This document shows positions 25,415-34,030 of a DNA stretch of 64,000 nucleotides, piece by piece. Source of the DNA: Fervidibacter canadensis (GTDB lineage Bacteria > Armatimonadota > Fervidibacteria > Fervidibacterales > Fervidibacteraceae); NCBI GenBank assembly GCA_041446545.1, contig JBGOEJ010000011.1, forward strand, positions 47,470 through 111,469. Direction: 5' to 3'. Numbering within the stretch: position 1 is the first letter of the stretch; every line of letters begins with the position of its first letter. A program made the position numbers and the translations under genes. Below the pieces are notes generated by a model. That model did not search any database. It was not told the DNA's origin and saw nothing but the letters and a program-made list of their open reading frames with translations.

Positions 25415-27088
25415 CTATTTGCCCTCTTCTTTCGCCCGCAGTTCCCGCCGCAGGATTTTACCGACGGCGGACTTGGGCAATTCGCTCACGAACTCAATCT
25501 CGCGGGGCACTTTGTAACTGGCGAGGCGTTCGCGGCAGAAAGCGATGAGTTCTGCTTCCGTCGCTGCCTCGCCTTCCTTGAGGACGACGAAGGCTTTCAG
25601 CATCTCACCTCGCAAAGGATGCTTGACACCGACGGCGGCGGCTTCCAGCACCTTCGGGTGTTGATAGAGCACCTCTTCCACTTCACGGGGGTAGACATTG
25701 AAGCCACCGACGATGACCAAATCTTTCTTGCGGTCTACGATGCGGAAGTAGCCGTCGCTATCCATGACAGCGATGTCGCCCGTGTAAAGCCAGCCATCCC
25801 GCAGCGTTTGGGCGGTCTCGTCGGGTCGGTTCCAATAGCCCTTCATCACTTGCGGACCTTTGATGACCAACTCGCCTGCCTCACCGAGGGGCAACTCTTT
25901 TTCACCCGTCTCCAAGTCCACGATTTTGCAGTCGGTGTCGGGCAAGGGCAGTCCGATAGTGCCGATGCGGTTTTCTCCGTCCCAGACAGGGTTGCAATGG
26001 GTGACGGGCGACGCTTCCGATAAGCCGTAGCCTTCCACCAACTTTGCTCCCGTCGCCTTCACGAAGCGTTCGTGAACTTCTATCGGCAGCGGAGCACCAC
26101 CAGAGACGCAAACTTTGACGGACGAGATGTCAATGCGCCCGCGTTCGGCGGAATGGGCGACAGCGGCATACATGCTGGGGACGCCGGGGAAAAGCGTCAC
26201 CTTGTGTTGGGCGATGGCTTTCGCCGCTTCGGCGGGATCAAAGCGGGGCAACAGCACCATCGTCCCTGCCTTGACAATCGCCAAGTTCATCCCGACGGTC
26301 ATGCCGTAGGAATGGAAAAAGGGCAAGACGCACAAAAACACTTCCCCGCCGTCTTTGAGGCGATAGACCCATGCGTTGATTTGGTGGGCGTTAGCGACGA
26401 GGTTGAAATGGGTGAGCATGGCTGCTTTGGGCAAGCCCGTCGTCCCGCCTGTGTATTGGAAGACGGCGACTTGTTCTTTGGGGTCAAAGTCCACTTTCGG
26501 CGGACGGCGGCGTTGATGGAGCAAGGCTTCCAAGTCGTGCGTTTGAACGCCTGATGGGATAGTCACTTCACCTTTCGGACGCGCCCGCCGTTTGACGACG
26601 GGACGCATCAAAAGGGGCACATAAGCGGCAGGCGAAGTGACAATGAGGTGGCGGACAAAAGTGTCACGGAGAGCCTCGGCGGCTTTATCCAGCAGTGGCT
26701 CCGTGGTGACCAAAACAGTCGCCTCGCTATCTTGCAACTCTGCCCGCAACTCGGCAGGGGCTAAGAGGGGATTGAGTTGGACGACAATGGCGCCCAAGCG
26801 CACCGTCCCAAAGTAGGCGATGATGAAAGGCGGCATGTTGGGCAGCAAAATCGCCACACGATCGTTCATCTGCACGCCCAGCGATGCCAACGCCCATGCA
26901 AAGGCGTCAGCCGCTTCATTGAGGTCGCGGTAAGTCAATCTTGCTCCGTAAAAAATCGTCGCCGTTGCCTGTGGGAACTTCTTCGCGGTGTCCCTCAGCA
27001 AGGCGTCCAACGGCATTTCGGGATAGACGAGCGTAGGGGGGACAGGGGGCGGGTATTTTGCCAACCAAGGGCGGGTCGGTGTCATCAT
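25415..27088 (-). CDS. Long-chain acyl-CoA ligase (AMP-binding)
   Basis: 557 residues. It activates a carboxylic acid to acyl-AMP and then to acyl-CoA. The AMP-binding P-loop is YTGGTTGLPKAAM; further motifs GYGLSEASP, WLYTGDIAVMDSDGYFRIVDRKKD and GGFNVYPREVEEVL follow in order, and the catalytic Lys lies in SAVGKILRRELR. The overall match is FadD-like long-chain ligases. Start at the first of two ATGs (27088), with AAGGAGGG 6 nt before it; a longer frame upstream has no such site. The chain length of the substrate cannot be read. Confidence 0.93.
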   Translation of the reverse strand: MMTPTRPWLAKYPPPVPPTLVYPEMPLDALLRDTAKKFPQATATIFYGARLTYRDLNEAADAFAWALASLGVQMNDRVAILLPNMPPFIIAYFGTVRLGAIVVQLNPLLAPAELRAELQDSEATVLVTTEPLLDKAAEALRDTFVRHLIVTSPAAYVPLLMRPVVKRRARPKGEVTIPSGVQTHDLEALLHQRRRPPKVDFDPKEQVAVFQYTGGTTGLPKAAMLTHFNLVANAHQINAWVYRLKDGGEVFLCVLPFFHSYGMTVGMNLAIVKAGTMVLLPRFDPAEAAKAIAQHKVTLFPGVPSMYAAVAHSAERGRIDISSVKVCVSGGAPLPIEVHERFVKATGAKLVEGYGLSEASPVTHCNPVWDGENRIGTIGLPLPDTDCKIVDLETGEKELPLGEAGELVIKGPQVMKGYWNRPDETAQTLRDGWLYTGDIAVMDSDGYFRIVDRKKDLVIVGGFNVYPREVEEVLYQHPKVLEAAAVGVKHPLRGEMLKAFVVLKEGEAATEAELIAFCRERLASYKVPREIEFVSELPKSAVGKILRRELRAKEEGK

Positions 27089-27114
27089 CGCACATCCCTC
27101 CTTTTTAGCGAGCC

Positions 27115-28302
27115 TCAAGCGAAAAATTCCTCGCCCTCCGCTAAATGAGCGCGGACGATTTCCTCGTTCAGTTCCACGCCTAAGCCGGGAGCGTCGGGCA
27201 CTTTGAGGAAGCCGTCCCGAAGGAGCGGCTTTTCACCGACAACAAGGTCGTCCCACCAAGGCACATCAATGGCGTGAAATTCCAGCGCCAAAAAGTGGGG
27301 GATGGTGGCGCAAACATGGCAAGCAGCGATCGTGGCGATAGGGCTGGCGACATTGTGGGGCGCTAAGGGTAGGTAGTAAAGGTCGGCAAGGACAGCAATT
27401 TTTTGTGTCTCCCTCAGACCGCCGACTTTGGGGATGTCTGGCGCTACGATGTCGCAGGCTTGCTTGACAATCAACTCCCGAAACTGATGAGCCGTGTAAT
27501 GATTTTCGCCTGTGCAGATGGGGACGGGCGAAGCCCGCTTGACTTCCGCTAAAGCGTCCACATTTTCAGGAGGCGTCGGGTCCTCCAGCCACAGGGGTTT
27601 GTAAGGGGCGACGGCTTCCGCCAAACGGAGGGCGTCACGGGTGTTAAAGCGCCAGTGACAATCCAACGCCACTTCCACTTCTTCACCGACTGCCTTCCGC
27701 ACGGCAGCGACTAACTCAGCAAGGAAACGGATTTCGGCGTTGGAAAGGGAACGGTTGAGGTAAAGGGCAGCGACACGATAACGGGAGGGAGAACCGTCGT
27801 CGGCAGGGTTTTGATATGGGGTCGGGACATCCAAGTCAAACTTGATGGCAGTGAAGCCTTTGGCGACGACTTGTCGGGCACGCTCAGCGTAACCTTCGGG
27901 CGTGTAATCGGGTTTACCGTCAGGCGTCATGCCTGCGTGGCAATCGCAATAGATGCGGATGCGGTCGTGGAATTTACTTCCCAATAGTTTCCAAACGGGC
28001 ACGCCCAAGGCTTTGCCTGCGATGTCCCAAAGGGCAATTTCAATCCCACTGAGGGCAGTGACGACAGTGCCTGATTGCGAACCGCTGCCAGAGAGAAAAC
28101 GCATCAAACGGTGCATGAGCCAATCCACTTGTGTCGGGTCGTTGCCAACCAAATGAGGTTTGAGGCGAACGATGATGTCTCGCACGCCGATACCCCAGTA
28201 GGCTTCACCGACACCCACAATGCCTTCGTCGGTCAAAACTTTCACCAACACCCAAGGGAAATTGCCCCGCACGACACACGCCCGCACATCGGTGATTTTC
28301 AC
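27115..28302 (-). CDS. Enolase-superfamily (mandelate racemase/muconate lactonising) dehydratase
   Basis: 395 residues, starting at GTG 28302 after GGAGGTGG; upstream ATGs have no ribosome-binding site. The N-terminal capping domain begins VKITDVRACVV. The barrel has GFTAIKFDLD, metal ligands in VALDCHWRF, LWLEDPTPPE and CTGENHY, and the His base segment LAPHNVASPIA, as in sugar-acid dehydratases such as galactonate or mannonate dehydratases. It would remove water from an aldonic acid. The acyl-CoA ligase and HAD phosphatase follow in the same direction, an odd mixture. Superfamily is firm; substrate is not. Confidence 0.88.
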   Translation of the reverse strand: MKITDVRACVVRGNFPWVLVKVLTDEGIVGVGEAYWGIGVRDIIVRLKPHLVGNDPTQVDWLMHRLMRFLSGSGSQSGTVVTALSGIEIALWDIAGKALGVPVWKLLGSKFHDRIRIYCDCHAGMTPDGKPDYTPEGYAERARQVVAKGFTAIKFDLDVPTPYQNPADDGSPSRYRVAALYLNRSLSNAEIRFLAELVAAVRKAVGEEVEVALDCHWRFNTRDALRLAEAVAPYKPLWLEDPTPPENVDALAEVKRASPVPICTGENHYTAHQFRELIVKQACDIVAPDIPKVGGLRETQKIAVLADLYYLPLAPHNVASPIATIAACHVCATIPHFLALEFHAIDVPWWDDLVVGEKPLLRDGFLKVPDAPGLGVELNEEIVRAHLAEGEEFFA

Positions 28303-28342
28303 CGTCGCCACCTCCGCAAAGGGTCGGTCTCCATCGGCTAAG

Positions 28343-28371
28343 ATTATGCCGTCCCTGTGCCGATGAAAGGA
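28343..28371 (-). promoter_or_regulatory. Weak candidate promoter of the dehydratase operon
   Basis: In the 94-nt divergent spacer between the dehydratase and the histidine kinase, the minus strand carries CATAAT (5 of 6 to the -10 consensus) at 28343-28348. The 17-nt-spaced -35 position reads TCCTTT and is poor. Offered only as a candidate. Confidence 0.3.
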
Positions 28372-28396
28372 TGGAGCCCAAGAAAGGAGGGCGCTA

Positions 28397-31345
28397 ATGG
28401 CGCGACGGGAGCAACCAAAAGGGTGGAAAGGGCTGCGGCAGTTCATAGACCGCCTGCCTGTCGGGTTCTTCCTCTGCGATGCCGACGGAATTGTTCTCGC
28501 CGCTAACCTTTCCCTTGCCCGCTTGCTGGGTTACCCTGACGCCCGCTCCTTGCAGGGGAAGCGATGGATGGATTGGGTTGCTGAGGAGTCCTTCCAGCAG
28601 ATGCTTTTTCGCCTGTTGACAGAAGGGCGGGAAGAGACCGAGGTTCTCTTGCCGATACGAACTGCCGACGGAAGCGTTCGTTGGAGGCATATCGCCCTGC
28701 GGCGCGCTTTGCAGGGGCGATGGGAAGCCGTCGTCATGGAAGGGGCAACCCGTTGGTTGCAGAGGGCTTTTTCTGCCTTGCCCATCCATCTCGCTGTGGT
28801 GGCAAAGGACGGGACGATCCTTGCTGTCAATGACGCTTGGCTCTCCTTCGCCCGCCGACAGGGGCTAACGGATTTAAGCCGTGTCGGGGTCGGCGTCAAC
28901 TATTTGGAAGTGTGTCGGCAAGCGGCGGAAAGCGGCGACCCTTTGGCAGCGACGGCATTGAAAGGGCTGCAAAGAGTGTTGAGGGGGCAATGTCCTGAGT
29001 GGCAGTTGGAGTATCCCTGCCGAACGCCGCAGGAAGAGTTGTGGTTTCTAATGTGGGTGGGCGCGTTGCCCGAGGAGATAGGCGGCGCTGTCATCGCCCA
29101 CTTCAACATCACCGACCGTAAACGATTGGAGCAGACCCTCCAAGAGCAATATGCTGCCTTACCCACTCGCCAGCAGTGGCTGGAAACGGTCTTGCAACTG
29201 AGCAAGCAAATTAGTCGTGTCGCTGATTTGCGTCAATGCCTTCGGGCGATTGGCACCTGCGTTCGGGAGGGATTGAAATTTGACCGCGTCGGCATTTTCC
29301 TGCATGATGCCGCCACTGACCGATTCATCGGGGCGCTAGGCGTTGACCGAGAAGGCAATTGGGTAGAAAGTTTTTGCGTCATGGAAGGAACGGCAGAAGA
29401 AGCCCTGCGGCAATTGGTGGCGACTCCTGACGGCTTTCTTTACACGCCTGACTATCCCGCTACTTTTCCCCAAGTGACCGACCCAGAGATGGAAGGCGTG
29501 AAGGAACATGCTGCCGTCGCCCTTTGGGCGGGGGAAACACCTATCGGCGCATTGTGTGTGGACAATTTGCTTACCCAGCGACCGATGGCACCAGAGCAAT
29601 TGGAGGCATTGCGGCTTTTTGCGGGTTATGCGGGTATCGCTATCCAAAATGCCCGCCTTTGGGAAGAGCGGCAAAGGCGCGCTGTCCAGTTGGCGACGCT
29701 GAACCAATTAGTGCATACCGCTAACCAGCGCTTAGACCCTGCAAGCATTGCCCGTCTTGCCGTCGCTGCTTTATCGGAGCAATGGGCAAAAGCGGGCATC
29801 ATCGCTTTCCTTTACGACCCGACGACCGCTCAGTTTTATGCCGCTGCCGCTGACGAAGCAGGTCAAGAGGTGCTGAAGGGGCTGAACCTTCATCTCGGCA
29901 GTCCTTTCCCTGCCGATAAAATGCCCCTCTTGTTGCCCGAGAGGGAAAGGATGAAGGTCTGGGATTTTCGGAGGGGGGAATTTTGCCCGTTGAAAGATGC
30001 CATGGAAGCGGCGGGGTTCTCGTCGTTCGTCCTTTGCCCCATCGTTTTGGGCGAAGAGTTGTTGGGTGCCCTTTGCCTTGCCTTCCCGCCTCAAGAGCCG
30101 TTAGAAGAGGAAAGGGCGCAATTTCTTCAAGCCACCAGTGAACACTTGGCGGTCGTCTTGCACAACGCTCATCTCTTCAATCGCTTACAAAGTGCCTACG
30201 AGGAATTGCGGCAGGCGCAAATGGCGCTGTTGCATCAGGAACGCTTAAGGGCACTGGGGCAAATGGCGAGCGGTGTCGCCCACGAAATCAACAACGCTCT
30301 CGTGCCCATCTTAGCGTTCGCAGAGTTGCTGGAAAATTCCTCTGACCCTGATGTCCGCGTGGCAGCACCCCATGTCCGTCGGGCGGTGGAAGACATCGTC
30401 GCAACGGTTCGTCGCCTTCAAGCCTTTTACCGCCCCCACCATCACGATGAAGTTTTGGAATCCGTGCAGGTCAACGAAATCGTTCGGCAAGTCATTGCCA
30501 TGACCCGCCCCCGTTGGTATGACATGCCCCAAAAGGAAGGCATCACTATCCGACTGACGATGGCGTTAGATGAATCGCTCCCACCTATCGCCGGGGTTGC
30601 CTCCGAATTGCGAGAAGCCTTGACCAATTTGCTCTTCAACGCCGTAGATGCCATCCTCGCTAAAGGCGAAAAGCAAGGGACGATTGCCCTTCGTTCTTAC
30701 CGAGAAGGCGGGCAAGTGGTCGTGGAGGTGCAAGATGACGGCATCGGGATGGACGAGGAAACCCGACACCGCTGCATTGAACCTTTCTTCACGACGAAGG
30801 GTGAACAAGGAAGTGGCTTAGGGCTTTCCATCGTTTACGGCATCGCACAACGGCATGGCGGGCAATTGGAAATTGAGTCGGCATTGGGTCAGGGCACGAC
30901 CGTTCGCCTTCACTTGCCGATAAGGACACCCACGCCCATCGCCTCCCTTGAGCAGGTTGAACTTGAGGTGCCCTCTTTGCGGGTGCTGGTCATTGATGAT
31001 GATGCTCGCGTGCTCAGCGTCCTTCGGACGATGTTGGAGCACTTGGGGCACTGCGTTGTCACCGCTCCAAGCGGGCGGGAAGGGTTGAGGCTCTTTGAGG
31101 TGGCGCTTTCGCAAGGTGACCCTTTTGATTTGGTCATCACCGATTTGGGGATGCCAGAAATCAGCGGTGAGGAAGTCGTTCAGCGGCTTAAGACCATCGC
31201 CCCCTCTTTACCCCTCATCGTCTTGACAGGTTGGGGACGGGAACAAGCGCCTCCAGGAGTTGAAGCAGCGCTAAGTAAGCCTGTCCGTCTGCACGAATTG
31301 CGGGAGGCTATCAAAACGGTGTGGCGAAAAACGCATCCTCGCTAA
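28397..31345 (+). CDS. Hybrid sensor histidine kinase (PAS-PAS-GAF-GAF-kinase-receiver)
   Basis: 982 residues with no membrane helix, so a cytosolic sensor. In order: PAS about 15-120, PAS about 130-245, GAF about 265-420 (LKFDRVGIFLHD, then AIQNARLW), GAF about 430-590, coiled linker, HisKA with VAHEINNAL (H629), HATPase with NLLFNAVDAI, DDGIGMDEET and GSGLGLSIVYGI, and a receiver starting VLVIDDDARVL with phosphoacceptor D916 (VITDLGMPE). No DNA-binding response regulator lies nearby, so the output is elsewhere or through phosphotransfer. It is divergent from the dehydratase operon, and its end overlaps tail to tail with the LarA-like gene. The ligand of the GAF domains is unknown. Confidence 0.93.
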   Translation: MARREQPKGWKGLRQFIDRLPVGFFLCDADGIVLAANLSLARLLGYPDARSLQGKRWMDWVAEESFQQMLFRLLTEGREETEVLLPIRTADGSVRWRHIALRRALQGRWEAVVMEGATRWLQRAFSALPIHLAVVAKDGTILAVNDAWLSFARRQGLTDLSRVGVGVNYLEVCRQAAESGDPLAATALKGLQRVLRGQCPEWQLEYPCRTPQEELWFLMWVGALPEEIGGAVIAHFNITDRKRLEQTLQEQYAALPTRQQWLETVLQLSKQISRVADLRQCLRAIGTCVREGLKFDRVGIFLHDAATDRFIGALGVDREGNWVESFCVMEGTAEEALRQLVATPDGFLYTPDYPATFPQVTDPEMEGVKEHAAVALWAGETPIGALCVDNLLTQRPMAPEQLEALRLFAGYAGIAIQNARLWEERQRRAVQLATLNQLVHTANQRLDPASIARLAVAALSEQWAKAGIIAFLYDPTTAQFYAAAADEAGQEVLKGLNLHLGSPFPADKMPLLLPERERMKVWDFRRGEFCPLKDAMEAAGFSSFVLCPIVLGEELLGALCLAFPPQEPLEEERAQFLQATSEHLAVVLHNAHLFNRLQSAYEELRQAQMALLHQERLRALGQMASGVAHEINNALVPILAFAELLENSSDPDVRVAAPHVRRAVEDIVATVRRLQAFYRPHHHDEVLESVQVNEIVRQVIAMTRPRWYDMPQKEGITIRLTMALDESLPPIAGVASELREALTNLLFNAVDAILAKGEKQGTIALRSYREGGQVVVEVQDDGIGMDEETRHRCIEPFFTTKGEQGSGLGLSIVYGIAQRHGGQLEIESALGQGTTVRLHLPIRTPTPIASLEQVELEVPSLRVLVIDDDARVLSVLRTMLEHLGHCVVTAPSGREGLRLFEVALSQGDPFDLVITDLGMPEISGEEVVQRLKTIAPSLPLIVLTGWGREQAPPGVEAALSKPVRLHELREAIKTVWRKTHPR

Positions 31346-32577
31346 GCCTTCGCCAATTGCATCGCCGCACACGGAAAGACAGCGATGCGATACTCGTTGC
31401 CGTAACGCTCCCGCAATCTCCGAACAACTTCCCGCCAACTTTGACACAACGCTTCTCCATCCCAGCCCCATTGCCATAAGTCGTGGGCGTTAGCGGTCGG
31501 GGCGAAATAAAGGCGCTGAGGGCGATGATTTAGACGGGGCGCAACCTTCCGACGGGCTCCCAGTCGCATCCCTGGTCCCGCAAGGTAATGCGTGCCCATG
31601 CCTTCAGACCCTGCCGAGGCAAAGACGATCGTGCCCTCCTCATGAACGAACCGTTTGGGCGCGCTGCTGAGGGGCGCAAAAGCGTTGACGCATTGGTAAA
31701 CCTCGCTGTCCTTGGGATATGCCGATAAAACGGCGACATCCACTTCATCAGGGATGGGCGTCGCATAGGCGCGTCGTGCCAACTCGCAACCTGCCCGGTG
31801 GGCATCCACGAAATGACCGACGAAGCAACCGACAATGCCGCGTCGGGGATTGAGGACGACATTGACGATAGCGTCCAAACCTGCCATCACTGCCGCCTCT
31901 TCCATATCCTCGCGGGCGATATTGCCTTCCGTCAACGCCATGCCTTTTCGGAAACCGTTGTCGGGGCGATGGTTGTGGTAGATGCTTTCAATGCCTGCCA
32001 CACCCGGCAGCACCAGTTTTGCCCCACCACCAAACCCTGCATGCCCGTGCGGAAGGATGCTGCCGACGCACACTTTCAAGTCTGCCCGCAAAAACTCGCC
32101 GTTAAGGTAAATGGGCGTTCCGTTGCGGGTCGTGCCGAGGTAGTCCAAGTTTTCAAAGGGGCAGTGGTTTTGCACCCAAAAGTGCGCGATGATGTCTTTG
32201 CCCAGTTTGCGAACCATTTGCTCTCGGTTGAGGGGATGGTGGGCGGCGATGCCGATGAGGATGCGGATGCGTTCGGTCGGGATGCCGCCGTCAACGAGTT
32301 CACCGATGACAAAGGGCAACAAGCGAGCGGCAGGGGTGGGGCGGGTTAAATCGTCCACGACAATGATGGCGCTTCGTCTCCCCTTCGCCAGTTCCCGCAA
32401 GCGGGTCGTGCCGATGGGGCGTTCAAAGGCTGCTTTCAATCCCGCCTCTCCGATGTCCTTGCCCCCCTGCGGCAGGCACATGAGCACCTGCCACCTTTTC
32501 GGGAAGGCAAGAGGCAAATTTTTCTCCGCATACCAGCAACCCCACCGCAGCCAAGCGGAGAAGGCTTCTTCCGCCAT
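31342..32577 (-). CDS. LarA-family nickel-pincer racemase-like protein
   Basis: 411 residues. The segment LPHGHAGFGGGAKLVLPGV has a His ten residues before a Lys, as H174 and K184 in lactate racemase, where the Lys carries the nickel-pincer nucleotide. GIAAHHPLNREQM corresponds to the His108 region, and VVDDLTRPTP to the conserved N-terminal motif. LarA-type enzymes racemise or epimerise 2-hydroxy acids. Genes for making the cofactor (larB, larC, larE) are not in the window. It follows an RraA-like gene by 6 nt, so both may work on hydroxy acids of sugar-acid breakdown. The substrate is not known. Confidence 0.85.
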   Translation of the reverse strand: MAEEAFSAWLRWGCWYAEKNLPLAFPKRWQVLMCLPQGGKDIGEAGLKAAFERPIGTTRLRELAKGRRSAIIVVDDLTRPTPAARLLPFVIGELVDGGIPTERIRILIGIAAHHPLNREQMVRKLGKDIIAHFWVQNHCPFENLDYLGTTRNGTPIYLNGEFLRADLKVCVGSILPHGHAGFGGGAKLVLPGVAGIESIYHNHRPDNGFRKGMALTEGNIAREDMEEAAVMAGLDAIVNVVLNPRRGIVGCFVGHFVDAHRAGCELARRAYATPIPDEVDVAVLSAYPKDSEVYQCVNAFAPLSSAPKRFVHEEGTIVFASAGSEGMGTHYLAGPGMRLGARRKVAPRLNHRPQRLYFAPTANAHDLWQWGWDGEALCQSWREVVRRLRERYGNEYRIAVFPCAAMQLAKA

Positions 32578-32583
32578 CGTCCT

Positions 32584-33279
32584 TCACCCCACTTGATATT
32601 TTCGCCCGACTTCGTGGAAGGGCGTGCCTCTTTTGAGTTCCTCTCTCGCTTGACTTTCCCGCCGAACGATGTCTTCGGCTTCCTGCAAGATTTCTGCGGC
32701 GATTTCCCTTGGGATGACAATCACGCCATCCAAGTCACCGAAGATGAAGTCGTAAGGGCGAACTTCCACGACGCTCGTCAGCGAACCGCTCATGAAGATG
32801 GGTTTGTTGATTTCCAAGATGCGCTGGCGCGCTGCCAGTTCAATAGGGCTGGTGTAGCGGCAAAACGCCGCCCATGGTCGCCACTCGTTGATGCGCAACT
32901 GCTTGGTGGAGTCGCGCAAGCCGCCGTCCACGACGACGCCGACGCACCCTTTGGCGGCGCAAGCGTGAGCGGTCAATTCGCCAAAATGGGCGCTGACTTG
33001 CTCTTCGGAACTGTAGACGATGACGCTGCCAGGGAAGACGAAATCAACGGGATTGGGCGGACGCTCATCTTCTCGGCGAGGGCGCATGACGGCTTTCACC
33101 GTCACCGCCGCCCCCGCCAATACCATGTCGGGATGGATGGGTTTGATGGACGGGTGAAGGACTTGGTTGGGCAACCCCCGCCGTTCCAAAACATCGTAAA
33201 TCGGACCGCCGTAAAGTTGCCGATAGCGGGCGACCATCTCTTCCAGCGGCATCCCGTAATCCCAACCCACTTCCGCCAT
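32584..33279 (-). CDS. RraA-like aldolase/regulator family protein
   Basis: 231 residues from ATG 33279. The family core GVVVDGGLRDSTKQLRI contains the Asp-Gly-X-X-Arg-Asp motif shared by HMG/CHA aldolases and RraA, and GDLDGVIVIPRE is also typical. Some members cleave 4-hydroxy-4-methyl-2-oxoglutarate-like acids; RraA itself binds RNase E. The family name often given (RraA or menaquinone methyltransferase) is unreliable. Pairing with a LarA-like racemase points to hydroxy- or oxo-acid catabolism here. An N-terminal helical extension of about 35 residues precedes the core. Confidence 0.8.
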   Translation of the reverse strand: MAEVGWDYGMPLEEMVARYRQLYGGPIYDVLERRGLPNQVLHPSIKPIHPDMVLAGAAVTVKAVMRPRREDERPPNPVDFVFPGSVIVYSSEEQVSAHFGELTAHACAAKGCVGVVVDGGLRDSTKQLRINEWRPWAAFCRYTSPIELAARQRILEINKPIFMSGSLTSVVEVRPYDFIFGDLDGVIVIPREIAAEILQEAEDIVRRESQAREELKRGTPFHEVGRKYQVG

Positions 33280-33385
33280 CACGCAACCCTCCTTCGTCGG
33301 CAATGTTCGGGCAAAAGGTTAGCACGCCGATGCCTTGCAGGCTGACACCATCGTTTTGCGGCAAAGTTGAAGACGGTGATGAAGC

Positions 33386-34018
33386 ATGTTCACGGGCATC
33401 ATAGAAGAAGTCGGCGAAGTCGTCAAAGTGGAGCGGAAAGGGATGGCGGCACTGTTGGCGATCCGCACCTCTTTTGCCCGCGAGTTGCGTTCGGGCGAGA
33501 GCGTGAGTGTCAACGGCGTCTGCCTGACCGTGCTTGCCGTTCAGCCGCCGACCTTCTGGGTGGAAGCCGTAGAGGAGACCATCGCCCGCACCAATTTAGG
33601 CTTTTTGAAAGCGGGCGACCGGGTGAATTTGGAGCGGGCGTTGAGTGCCAGCGGGCGATTAGGAGGGCATTTCGTGCAAGGACATGTGGACGGGACGGGT
33701 GTCATCGCTCAAATCGTCCCTCGCCTGCGCTCCAAAGTCATGCGCATCCGTTGCCCGCAGGAATTGATGCCCTACATCGTGCCCAAAGGTTCTATCGCCG
33801 TAGATGGCGTCAGTTTGACCGTCGTGGAGGTCGGCGCCGATTGGTTCACCGTCTCCCTCATCCCCTTCACGCTGGAACACACGACTTTAGGGCTGCGCAA
33901 AGTCGGCGATGTCGTCAACTTGGAAGTGGACATCCTCGCCAAATATGTTCGCCACCTGCTAAAGGGCTGGGCGAACGAAGACCCCGATGCAGCGCTGAAG
34001 CGGTTGCTTGCCGAGTAG
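33386..34018 (+). CDS. ribE: Riboflavin synthase alpha chain
   Basis: 210 residues. It dismutates two molecules of 6,7-dimethyl-8-ribityllumazine to riboflavin. Two lumazine-binding repeats are visible: MFTGIIEEVGEV at the start with SVNGVCLTVL, and GGHFVQGHVDGTGVI with SVDGVSLTVVEV in the second half. The C-terminal helix (LEVDILAKYVRHLL) is normal. The gene stands alone; the rest of the riboflavin operon and an FMN riboswitch are absent from the 106-nt upstream spacer. It converges with the oxidoreductase gene, with 12 nt between stops. Confidence 0.96.
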   Translation: MFTGIIEEVGEVVKVERKGMAALLAIRTSFARELRSGESVSVNGVCLTVLAVQPPTFWVEAVEETIARTNLGFLKAGDRVNLERALSASGRLGGHFVQGHVDGTGVIAQIVPRLRSKVMRIRCPQELMPYIVPKGSIAVDGVSLTVVEVGADWFTVSLIPFTLEHTTLGLRKVGDVVNLEVDILAKYVRHLLKGWANEDPDAALKRLLAE

Positions 34019-34030
34019 TCCCTTCCGAGC

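Noticed and set aside
33280..33385. Possible FMN riboswitch before ribE
   Set aside because: The 106-nt divergent spacer is too short and shows none of the conserved RFN helices.
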